12,715 bases of DNA from Candidatus Woesearchaeota archaeon (GTDB taxonomy: Archaea; Nanobdellota; Nanobdellia; Woesearchaeales; WAPY01): contig WAPY01000107.1 in assembly GCA_015520525.1 (NCBI GenBank), positions 1 through 12,715 of the forward strand, read 5' to 3'. Below, piece after piece: positions 5,046 to 12,210 of this stretch. How positions within the stretch are numbered: position 1 is the first letter of the stretch; each line of letters starts with the position of its first letter. Below the pieces are notes generated by a model that saw only the letters and a list, made by a program, of their open reading frames with translations, did no database searches and was not told the DNA's origin. The translations under genes and the position numbers were made by a program.

Positions 5046-6545
5046 TTACAATTTAAAGAGGAACTTTTCTAAATTTATTTTTTTACTTACAACCTCCACT
5101 CCTTCAGACTTCAAGAGTTTTATCTTATTCTTCTGTCCTCGGGCAAAACCGCCAACATAACCGTTCGAATTAACAACTCTGTGGCAGGGAACTTCTCTGT
5201 AAGGATTATTGTGCAAAGCTGTCCCGACAGCCCTATAAGCTTTAGAGCCTAAGTACTCTGCAATTTTTCCGTATGTTAAAACCTTGCCCTTGGGAATTAA
5301 AGCAGTTAAAGAATAAACCTGCTCTGAAAAAGGTTTGATCTTGAAAAGGGATTTGAAGGATTCCTCCACAGAAGAAAAAGCCTTATCAATTTCTTTAAGA
5401 TTTATTCTATCAACACCTTCAACAACCAAAGAGGACTTATAATTGCTAGCAAACTCCCTCAAACTTGAAGGATTAAAATAAAACTTTATGGACAACAATT
5501 CTACAATTCTCTTTGAAGTCAGGAACTGAACAAACTGGGTAAGGTTCTTCGGTTTTTTTGAGAAATGAGCTCTCTCAAAGTCAATAAGAACTGGAGACTT
5601 ATGATTAATAAGAATATGTTTCTGAGGGTGATTCATCTCCTCTTTAACTATGCCCGCAGAATCAAGTATAAACATCTGCTTCAAAATTTTCACCAAAACA
5701 AGAAGAATATCTTCAGCTGAAAATTTTTTTAAGAATTCCTCAAATGAAACTCCACGAACAAATCCCATGATTAAATAAGATTTCCTCACAAGCATGAGCT
5801 TTGGCCCAATATTGAACTTGTTGACCTTAGAAAGCCAAAATGCTTCATCAGAGACAACATTATTAATGATTTCAGGTCTTTTAACTTTAACAACAGCATC
5901 TTCTCCCTTAAACTTAACCTTGTAAATCATTCCCCTCTTGCCCTCAGCTAAGAATGACAAGAATTCTACTCGCTTGTTCTTTAGGAAATCCTGCTTAACG
6001 ATTCTATACAAAAAGAGAGTTTCAAAATCAAATTTTTTCTTTGACTCCAAACTAAAAGAAAAACCAAAATGTAAGATGAGAGAGTCAACCTTACTCTTAT
6101 CCGTTAAGGATGAGAAAAGCAAAAGGGAGAACCCGTCATCATTCAAATGAGAATTCAGACCTGACAAGAATCTTTCAATAATTTCATAACCGTGCTTTCC
6201 CCCTGACAAGGATAAAGCAACCTCTTCTGGTTCTCCTACCTGCTCTGGAAGGTAAGGAGCATTAAACAAGATTATGTCAAATTTTGATTTTACATTCGAG
6301 AATAAATCTGAACACTTCACCTGAAAATTTCTCCCTTTAAGTTTTGAAACAGCCTTCTTGTTTATATCAACAGCTAAAACTTTGTCTGAAAATTTAGATG
6401 CTGTCGAAGCCAAGATTCCCGAACCAGTTCCCAAATCCAGCACCGCTTTTTTGCGGAATAAGTTCTTGTGAGCTAAAATATAATCCTTCACCATATAAGA
6501 ATCATCAGAGGGCTGGTAAATATAATCATAATTTTTACAATTCAT
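5046..6545 (-). CDS. Three-domain fusion: HemK2-like methyltransferase, COG2112-like kinase, MGMT
   Basis: One unbroken frame of 499 residues joins three enzymes (numbered from ATG 6545). Residues 1-185 are a HemK2/Mtq2-type methyltransferase: YQPSDDSY near the start, SAM motif DLGTGSG (37-43) and NAPYLP (95-100), a variant of NPPY, which binds the target glutamine. Residues about 190-400 resemble the archaeal protein kinases of COG2112: AVVKVK (217-222), MNHPQKHILI (304-313) in place of HxD, and DFERA (322-326) in place of DFG. Residues about 404-490 are an O6-methylguanine-DNA methyltransferase: PKGKVLTYGKIA, RAVGTALHNNP and PCHRV with acceptor Cys454. ATG 6545 is preferred: AGAGGT lies seven bases upstream and overlaps the alternative GTG at 6554. 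It overlaps cmk by 11 bases and ends the secF operon. Why translation-factor methylation, phosphorylation and DNA repair should be joined is unknown. Confidence 0.88.
   Translation of the reverse strand: MNCKNYDYIYQPSDDSYMVKDYILAHKNLFRKKAVLDLGTGSGILASTASKFSDKVLAVDINKKAVSKLKGRNFQVKCSDLFSNVKSKFDIILFNAPYLPEQVGEPEEVALSLSGGKHGYEIIERFLSGLNSHLNDDGFSLLLFSSLTDKSKVDSLILHFGFSFSLESKKKFDFETLFLYRIVKQDFLKNKRVEFLSFLAEGKRGMIYKVKFKGEDAVVKVKRPEIINNVVSDEAFWLSKVNKFNIGPKLMLVRKSYLIMGFVRGVSFEEFLKKFSAEDILLVLVKILKQMFILDSAGIVKEEMNHPQKHILINHKSPVLIDFERAHFSKKPKNLTQFVQFLTSKRIVELLSIKFYFNPSSLREFASNYKSSLVVEGVDRINLKEIDKAFSSVEESFKSLFKIKPFSEQVYSLTALIPKGKVLTYGKIAEYLGSKAYRAVGTALHNNPYREVPCHRVVNSNGYVGGFARGQKNKIKLLKSEGVEVVSKKINLEKFLFKL
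5066..5084 (+). terminator. Probable tfb terminator inside the opposing gene
   Basis: The first good T-rich tract after the tfb stop is TTTCTAAATTTATTTTTTT, ending in seven T residues. It lies within the last codons of the reverse-strand fusion gene, so the tfb transcript would be antisense to that gene's 3' end. Confidence 0.4.
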
Positions 6546-7080
6546 CAACAACACCTCTATCCACTAAGAAGGATAAAAGCAGGGAAAGAACCTCTTCTTC
6601 ATTCAAAAGGGATGTGTCAACAACCAAATCATAATTGTCAAAATCATTGAGGCTTACATGATAATAATTCCAATAACGCCTGAACTCGCTCAAACGACGC
6701 CTAAAAAGTTCGAATAAAAGCAAAGGGAAGGATTTAGACTCTGTTTTTCTATTGCTCTTATGAACCCTCCTAGCGGCCTCAAGGAGATTCACAACAAAGA
6801 AAATCTTAACGGATTTTGGTATGAAATAGAAGCCCAAGCGGGCGTCAACAACAAGATTATCATCGTTTGACAACTGTCTCAAATGAGAATCAAGATAATT
6901 ATCTATGCTCTTATCTCTCTCAGCCTTCTCGCTTATCTCAAGGAGGGATTGATGAGTTTCAAGGCTCATCTTTCTAAGCAGGCTCCCAATAGAAACATAA
7001 GTTAATCCTAAAGCAGACGCCAACTTCTTCGCAACTGAACTTTTCCCAGAACCTGGATAACCAGAAATGGTCAGTATCAT
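6535..7080 (-). CDS. cmk: Cytidylate kinase, archaeal type
   Basis: It phosphorylates CMP (and probably dCMP) to the diphosphate with ATP in the cytoplasm. The P-loop is GYPGSGKS (7-14). The archaeal CMK pattern follows: LGLTYVSIGSLLRKMS (24-39), a helical lid with AERDKSIDNYLDSHL (53-67), and NLVVDARLGFYFIP (75-88). The 181-residue length is usual. The arginine-rich FRRRLSEFRRYWNYY (125-139) fits the region holding the lid arginines and a conserved tyrosine. The ATG lies 13 bases after the secD stop with no Shine-Dalgarno sequence, so translation is probably coupled to secD. The 3' end overlaps the fusion gene by 11 bases. An adenylate-kinase-like alternative is less likely. Confidence 0.9.
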   Translation of the reverse strand: MILTISGYPGSGKSSVAKKLASALGLTYVSIGSLLRKMSLETHQSLLEISEKAERDKSIDNYLDSHLRQLSNDDNLVVDARLGFYFIPKSVKIFFVVNLLEAARRVHKSNRKTESKSFPLLLFELFRRRLSEFRRYWNYYHVSLNDFDNYDLVVDTSLLNEEEVLSLLLSFLVDRGVVDEL

Positions 7081-7093
7081 AAAAAGAGAAAAA

Positions 7094-8830
7094 TCAATCC
7101 TTCTTTAAAAGAATTTCTGCAACACGAGCGTAAGCAGGTCTTGTTATCAAAACACCAACTGTTTCTCCAACAATAGTTGTCAAAGCAAATCCCCTCAACA
7201 AACCAGCGCCCATTGACAACAAAGGAAGCATAGCAAATAAGGTTGTTAAATAACTTCCTGTGATTATTGCAAAGGCGTTCTTCAGCTTCTGCTTCCAAGT
7301 GTAAGCCTTCCTCGTCTCGCCGCTTAAAACTTCATCTGTGATTATAACCTGCTGGTCCACTCCTGAACCAACCGAAGCAATCAAGCCTGCAATGGCAGAC
7401 AAGTCAATGCTCCATCCCATAAATGTAAGCAAGCCCACGGTGATAGTGAGTTCAACCAAACTTGTTATTATTATGGGAACAGTCAAATCCCACCTTTTGT
7501 AGAATATAAGAAGAACTAAAATAACAGCTATTATTGCTCCCAAACCAATCAAGAGAGAGTTTGACAAGAATGATTTAGACAATGATGAACTTATTTTTTC
7601 TTGAGAAACAACATCCAACTTCACAGGCAAAGAACCAACCCTCAATAGAGTCTGAAGCTTCTTCATATTCTTCAAAGCATTATTTATAGCCTCTTTTCTT
7701 GTGTTGCCATAACCTGAACCGCTGATCATAATATCTGTTGTTGGAACTCCTTTAAGGTCAGCTCCTATCTTCAATGTCTCAACCTTCTTTCCATCAAGGT
7801 AAAGATCCAAGTCTTTGCTTAAGTAGGATTCTCTGCCAACATTAACAACGCTCAATCCAGAAGTTATCTTAGCCTGCCTTTGAGCTGCTTCTGGACTCAA
7901 TTTTATGGTGAAAGAAAAACGAGCAACCCATGTTCCATTCTCAGTCATCGTTGGAGGCTGTCTCTGACTCAAACCAGAACAGTCAGCGCTCATACAAACA
8001 TACTTAATATCCTTGCCTCCTGTGAAAACAGTTTCATTCCCTATCTTGGCAACGAATTTTCCCTGCTTTTCAACCAAGGACAAAACATCGGAGGCGCTGC
8101 TTCCTGGAACCTCTATGATAACATATTGATTGCCAGCTAAATCAGTTGCTTTTCTAATAGTTAAATCGCTCAAACCGTAAACATTCAACCTTTCCTCCAA
8201 AGAAGACATAATTTGGTCGAAAACTTCCGGGGGGACCTGTTTCTCAGGCTTTAGTATTATTCTTGTTCCGCCCTGAAGGTCAAGCCCCAGCCTTATGTTA
8301 TCCTTTGGAGCATCATAAACGGACAAACCTAAATCTTCAGTTCCATTAACAATTGTTTTGTAAGCTGGAACTTGAACAATTTTAGTTATGTTAACAGTCT
8401 TGTTAAGAGTTTTATTAAAAAATGATTCAACAATTGTCTTGTTGATTGTCTTATTGAGCGGGATTTTTATTATTTTAGGTTTTACAAAGACAGAGTAAGT
8501 CTTCTTATTAGTTTTGATAATGATAGTAGTGTTAGGTATTAAATTCTTTGTTAATTTGTAATAATCAGCCGCATTATAAACTGGCCTTCCATTGATGCTT
8601 ATTATTCTCTCTTTAGACACTGGCAGGTCCAACGGGCTTGGTCCAACAATTCCCGCCTCGTAAGCAGGACTGCCGGGCTTAACATTTCTTATGGTTGCTC
8701 CATGAATCCAAGGTGCTGGATAAATAATATATACTGCCAAAATTAAGAAAGCCAATGCCAGCAGGACTCTCCAATCTTTAAATATAGATTCCCACTTCTT
8801 CTTGTCCATATGAATTTTGTAATTGTTCAT
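7094..8830 (-). CDS. secD: Protein-export membrane protein SecD with PDZ-like insert
   Basis: SecD works with SecF to help preproteins cross the membrane and to complete their release. One N-terminal helix (about 19-37) is followed by a large extracellular region and five C-terminal helices (about 422-575). The SecD signature LGLDLQGGTR is at 181-190, and the helix-4 motif GSGVDQQVIITDE at 488-500. An unusual feature is about 135 residues between helix 1 and LGLDLQGG. Residues 46-118 look like a PDZ domain (NVKPGSPAYEAG, ISINGRPV, a closing strand TYSVFVKPK). A linker then carries six N-x-T sequons at N126, N130, N139, N143, N147 and N162, and N100 adds a seventh. The start is fixed by ATGA overlap with secF and AGGAG four bases upstream. 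Confidence 0.95.
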   Translation of the reverse strand: MNNYKIHMDKKKWESIFKDWRVLLALAFLILAVYIIYPAPWIHGATIRNVKPGSPAYEAGIVGPSPLDLPVSKERIISINGRPVYNAADYYKLTKNLIPNTTIIIKTNKKTYSVFVKPKIIKIPLNKTINKTIVESFFNKTLNKTVNITKIVQVPAYKTIVNGTEDLGLSVYDAPKDNIRLGLDLQGGTRIILKPEKQVPPEVFDQIMSSLEERLNVYGLSDLTIRKATDLAGNQYVIIEVPGSSASDVLSLVEKQGKFVAKIGNETVFTGGKDIKYVCMSADCSGLSQRQPPTMTENGTWVARFSFTIKLSPEAAQRQAKITSGLSVVNVGRESYLSKDLDLYLDGKKVETLKIGADLKGVPTTDIMISGSGYGNTRKEAINNALKNMKKLQTLLRVGSLPVKLDVVSQEKISSSLSKSFLSNSLLIGLGAIIAVILVLLIFYKRWDLTVPIIITSLVELTITVGLLTFMGWSIDLSAIAGLIASVGSGVDQQVIITDEVLSGETRKAYTWKQKLKNAFAIITGSYLTTLFAMLPLLSMGAGLLRGFALTTIVGETVGVLITRPAYARVAEILLKKD

Positions 8831-10026
8831 TTTCTCCTGCTTGAATATTTATTTTCCAAATACCACCTCAAGAGAGGGGCGTTGAATAACCAAGTATTTA
8901 TTGTATCAAACACCATGCCCACAGTCAGTATAAACATGATTTGCCTAATAACTAAAGATTGGGTTACAAGGTAAGCAAAGAAGGTTGTAACCATTGTTGT
9001 TAAACTCATCGCAAGGCCTGTCCTCATTGAATTGAATATTAAGCTGATAACTTTATCGCGAGCGGCTTTCAAGACGCGAGATGTCAATAAGATGTTAGTA
9101 TCCACAGAATAACCTATAAGCATAAGGAGAGCTGCTATTGATGCTGTTGAAAATTTCATATTGAACATAACTATAACCGCAAGAGTTTCTGTTAAATCTG
9201 AAAACGCGTTCCAAGCAACGAACAGTGACGGCGTGAAATTCCTAAAGTACAATAATACAACAATGCTCATAAGTATGAATGACCATATTATTGCTTTGAT
9301 TGTCTGCCTGAAAAAGCTCTCTCCAAGAGTAGAACCTACTGTTATGAAAGTGTAGTTGTTCGACTTAATCACATCAGAAAATTCTGGAATTTGGGACAAA
9401 ACTGAAAGTATTTGAGTCTTGTTAAGGTCTGAACTTTCAACACTTATGCTCTTGGATGATGTTCCCAAAAGCCTTACTGTAACATCCTTGTTTGGGAAGG
9501 CATACCTAAACTTTGAAACAACAACATTGAAATCCGCTTCATTCTTTAAAGGCAGTGTAACTACAACACCCCCTTTAAGAGAAATATCCTTATTCAACAA
9601 ATAACCTCTTTGGATATTGAAAGCGAATATTGATAAGAACAAAATTAAGAACAGAGTAAAGGACATTGCAAGAACAACCTTATACTTTTTAACATAAAAA
9701 TTCCTTATTGTTTCCTTTAAAGATTTGTGATTCTTATGCTCAACCTTCTTTTCTCTCATTTCTTTTCGTTCTTTCTTCTCCTTTCGTTCCTTATTATCCT
9801 CTTCAACTCTTCTTCTCTCAGATTCTTTGCGCTCATGCTCTTTTTTCCCTTTGTTCTCATCAGAATTATTCCTTTCGCTACTCTTTTCTCTTTTTTCGTC
9901 TCTACTAACTTCTTTCTCTTTCTCAACAGTTTTCTCAGGAGCAGCAGGATTCTCTTTTATATTCTGCTCTTCCTTTTCTTCAACCTTATGCTCAACTTTC
10001 TCCTTGACTTTATCGTCTTCAACCAT
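8827..10026 (-). CDS. secF: Protein-export membrane protein SecF with charged N-terminal extension
   Basis: SecF is the partner of SecD in the RND-like SecDF complex. The core spans about residues 110-399: helix 1 at 117-135, the extracellular domain with KDISLKGGVVVTL (146-158), then five helices including LIGYSVDTNILLTSR (303-317), the conserved SecF motif. Ahead of it are about 105 residues made mostly of Lys, Glu and Arg with few hydrophobics, probably a cytoplasmic charged helix or disordered tail; most archaeal SecF proteins lack such a region. It is first in the operon secF-secD-cmk-fusion. The TATA box at 10056-10063 gives a leader of about eight bases without a ribosome site. The ATGA overlap with secD suggests coupled, equimolar synthesis. 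Confidence 0.95.
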   Translation of the reverse strand: MVEDDKVKEKVEHKVEEKEEQNIKENPAAPEKTVEKEKEVSRDEKREKSSERNNSDENKGKKEHERKESERRRVEEDNKERKEKKERKEMREKKVEHKNHKSLKETIRNFYVKKYKVVLAMSFTLFLILFLSIFAFNIQRGYLLNKDISLKGGVVVTLPLKNEADFNVVVSKFRYAFPNKDVTVRLLGTSSKSISVESSDLNKTQILSVLSQIPEFSDVIKSNNYTFITVGSTLGESFFRQTIKAIIWSFILMSIVVLLYFRNFTPSLFVAWNAFSDLTETLAVIVMFNMKFSTASIAALLMLIGYSVDTNILLTSRVLKAARDKVISLIFNSMRTGLAMSLTTMVTTFFAYLVTQSLVIRQIMFILTVGMVFDTINTWLFNAPLLRWYLENKYSSRRK

Positions 10027-10055
10027 AAAAACCAGTAGTGAGGGAAAACTCTATC

Positions 10056-10072
10056 TTTATAAATATTTTGTC
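10056..10072 (-). promoter_or_regulatory. BRE/TATA promoter of the secF operon
   Basis: The reverse strand reads GACAAAATATTTATAAA, nearly the same as the carotenoid-operon promoter (ACGAAATATTTATAAA). Predicted start is near 10034, eight bases before the secF ATG. It is the only clear promoter seen for the four genes downstream. Confidence 0.6.
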
Positions 10073-10096
10073 TATTTATGAGAGTTCAAAGTTAAT

Positions 10097-11125
10097 TTAC
10101 TCAACTCTGAAATCAAAACAAACTCTGTAAAGACGCTTTCCAACCTGACCGCAAATAGTGTGGCCAATTCTTTTTATGGATTTTTTATACTTCTCAGCCT
10201 CAGAGTTTATGATTTCCCAACCTTTTGAAGGAATCTCCTCTTCTTTTAAGAAGTAGTAAAAATGGATAATTCCTCTCGGCTTAACAGCCTTAAAAGCTGT
10301 TTTTAAGAATGAATTTCCAGTTTTTGGGAGAGGCATTAATATTCTGTCAAACTTCCCATAAGACTCCACCAATTTAGGGACTTCAACAACAACATCCCCA
10401 TTAATCAATGAGAGCTCATCACCAATATGATTTAGCTTCTTATTTATTAGCGCATACTTGTGAGCCTCCGGATTGAGTTCAACAGCAAAAACCTTGCTTG
10501 GATTAGAATGCTTCAGGATAGTTATAGGATAAGGAGAGTATCCTGAGAACATAACAAGAACAGATTCTCCGTCTTTAACTTGGGATGCGATTCTCAATCT
10601 CTCTGTTCCAAGCCTTGGAGAAAAATAGACCTTTGAAATATCCAGCTTAAACCTGCAACCATTCTCAACATAAACAGTTTCGAGATTATTTTCTCCAGCT
10701 ATAACTTCAAAATTTTGGATTCTAAACTCACCCTTGTGGCCTCCAACTTTCTTAACAACAGTTCTTATGTTGTTGTGAGTTTTTAGAAAGATTTCTCCAA
10801 TAAGTTTAGAATACTCATCTATCTCTTTTGGAATTTCAAGAACAGCTATTGATCCAACAACATCAAAAGAATGCCTTACCAAATCCGCCTTCGAACCAAG
10901 CTTCTCTCTCAAAAGCTCATCATAAGACTTTTTCCTATTAAAATCAGTATTTAAATCTTCGAAGGAAATATTAAAGTCAAAGTTTTGTTTGAACTCTTTT
11001 TTCACTGGGAAAAGAACATACTCCCCATCTTTAGCCACCTTCCTGCTGACATCAAGAAGACCATTGCTCTCTAAGAATCTTTTCAATGTTTGAGCATGCT
11101 TATTAATAACCTTAACATATTTCAT
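10097..11125 (-). CDS. trm5: tRNA (guanine-37-N1)-methyltransferase Trm5
   Basis: It transfers methyl from SAM to N1 of G37 in tRNAs, including those for proline, leucine and some arginine codons, preventing +1 frameshifts. The 342-residue protein has an N-terminal D1-like region (1-75), the D2 region with SFDVVGSIAVLEIP (86-99), then the Rossmann-type catalytic domain: YFSPRLGTER (167-176), VFAVELNPEAHKYA (212-225), and DRILMPLP (260-267) where the catalytic motif of the family lies. A D1 region points to the Trm5b subtype. The TATA-like GTATAAAA about 26 bases before the ATG predicts a leaderless message, separate from fen1 upstream. The tRNA-Pro(UGG) in this window has G37. Confidence 0.93.
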   Translation of the reverse strand: MKYVKVINKHAQTLKRFLESNGLLDVSRKVAKDGEYVLFPVKKEFKQNFDFNISFEDLNTDFNRKKSYDELLREKLGSKADLVRHSFDVVGSIAVLEIPKEIDEYSKLIGEIFLKTHNNIRTVVKKVGGHKGEFRIQNFEVIAGENNLETVYVENGCRFKLDISKVYFSPRLGTERLRIASQVKDGESVLVMFSGYSPYPITILKHSNPSKVFAVELNPEAHKYALINKKLNHIGDELSLINGDVVVEVPKLVESYGKFDRILMPLPKTGNSFLKTAFKAVKPRGIIHFYYFLKEEEIPSKGWEIINSEAEKYKKSIKRIGHTICGQVGKRLYRVCFDFRVE

Positions 11126-11146
11126 AATACTGTGTTAAGATATGAT

Positions 11147-11160
11147 GTATAAAAAGTTAA
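11147..11160 (-). promoter_or_regulatory. Putative promoter of trm5
   Basis: The reverse strand reads TTAACTTTTTATAC, a box A centred about 26 bases before ATG 11125. The BRE part is poor compared with other promoters here. Confidence 0.4.
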
Positions 11161-11177
11161 TGAAAAGTTAAGATGGA

Positions 11178-12194
11178 TCAAAAGAAATCTGACAATCCTT
11201 TCTGAGCTGTTGATTTTACAACAAGCTTCAAAGTGGATTCAACCCTTTCTATTGAAAAATCATGTTCGTCGCAAAGCAGGGATTTAACAGACTCTGAATC
11301 AACTCTGCCGAACTCGATCGAATAATCCGATGAAACATCAATATTTTTTATCAAATCAAAAACATCCCGCCAGGAAAAGTCAAAGCTCCAATTAACTGAT
11401 TTAAAAAGCTCATCGTAATCATTGAACTTCTTAACAAGAGCAAGAGCTTTCTTAGGTCCTATTCCCTTAACACCTCCAGGATTATAATCTGTTCCTACCA
11501 AGATTCCCAACACAATAAGCTGGTCCTGAGAGATTCCTAAATTGGACAAGACTTCTGAGAGGATTATAAGCTCAGGCTCTGTGCTCTGATAAACTAATTT
11601 ATCCTTAACCTTTTTTTTAAGCGTAACAGAAAGATTTCTTACAAGTCGTGGAGAGCCGAACATCAAACAATCTTCATCCTGGCTTGCAACGGCGAAAGCA
11701 TCACCATTCTTAACAATAAATGACGCTTGAGCTTCACCCTCTGAAGGAGCTTGAACAATCGGCACTCCCATAAATTTGAGAAGCTTCTTAGCTTCGTCAA
11801 CCATTTCCTTTGTCAGCAAGGAAGTTCTTGACGCAAATTTTTTAGCCTCGTTTAGATAGCCTTTCTCTATAGCATTCTCATATTTTTTAAGAGCCTCCTC
11901 CTTGGCCTTTTTCCTAAGATTGTTCGTCAAGTGCTTAAACTCGGGTGGTTTCCCATCAAACACATAAACAGGCTTTATTCCTCTGCTGAGAAAATTAGCG
12001 GTTCTTGAGAATAATCCTATAAGATGGCTTGTGACTCTCCCTTTTGAATCAGTCAGCAGAGAACCGTCCCTCTGCCTGATAGTAGTTAAGAATTGATAGA
12101 GAAAAATTGAAGCATCAACTGCTACAACCTTCCCCTTAAGAGAATCAAAACTTATGTTCTTTCTTACCAAAAGGTCTGTTAATTTAACTCCCAT
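11178..12194 (-). CDS. fen: Flap endonuclease 1 (FEN1)
   Basis: This structure-specific nuclease removes 5' flaps during Okazaki fragment maturation and repair. The 338-residue length is typical of archaeal FEN1. N domain: D27 and D80 (YVFDGKPPEFK). I domain: E152 and E154 (APSEGEAQ), D173 and D175 (SQDEDCLMFG), D236 (GTDYNPGGVKGIG) followed by the helix-hairpin-helix GVKGIGPKKAL. These are the expected metal-binding acids, and all are present. The C-terminus QKGLSDFF (331-338) is a textbook PIP box for PCNA binding. The ATG has AAGGTG upstream and lies 16 bases after the stop of the partial gene at 12211, so the two are probably co-transcribed. Confidence 0.97.
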   Translation of the reverse strand: MGVKLTDLLVRKNISFDSLKGKVVAVDASIFLYQFLTTIRQRDGSLLTDSKGRVTSHLIGLFSRTANFLSRGIKPVYVFDGKPPEFKHLTNNLRKKAKEEALKKYENAIEKGYLNEAKKFASRTSLLTKEMVDEAKKLLKFMGVPIVQAPSEGEAQASFIVKNGDAFAVASQDEDCLMFGSPRLVRNLSVTLKKKVKDKLVYQSTEPELIILSEVLSNLGISQDQLIVLGILVGTDYNPGGVKGIGPKKALALVKKFNDYDELFKSVNWSFDFSWRDVFDLIKNIDVSSDYSIEFGRVDSESVKSLLCDEHDFSIERVESTLKLVVKSTAQKGLSDFF

Positions 12195-12210
12195 TTCAAC
12201 ACCTTAGATT

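Noticed and set aside
5046..6545. Reading the kinase domain as Bud32 of the KEOPS complex
   Set aside because: Bud32 has HGDLTxxN and DFG-type motifs; here they are MNHPQKHI and DFERA, which fit COG2112-type kinases better.
7077..7298. Reverse-strand frame rich in Cys and Asn inside the secD 3' end
   Set aside because: It is a shifted reading of the last SecD helices; the SecD frame there is conserved and uninterrupted.
9708..10081. Hydrophobic forward-strand frames opposite the start of secF
   Set aside because: They are the antisense reading of Lys/Glu-rich codons (AAG/GAA gives CTT/TTC, hence Leu/Phe/Ser). They have no promoter or ribosome site, and the reverse strand encodes a clear SecF.
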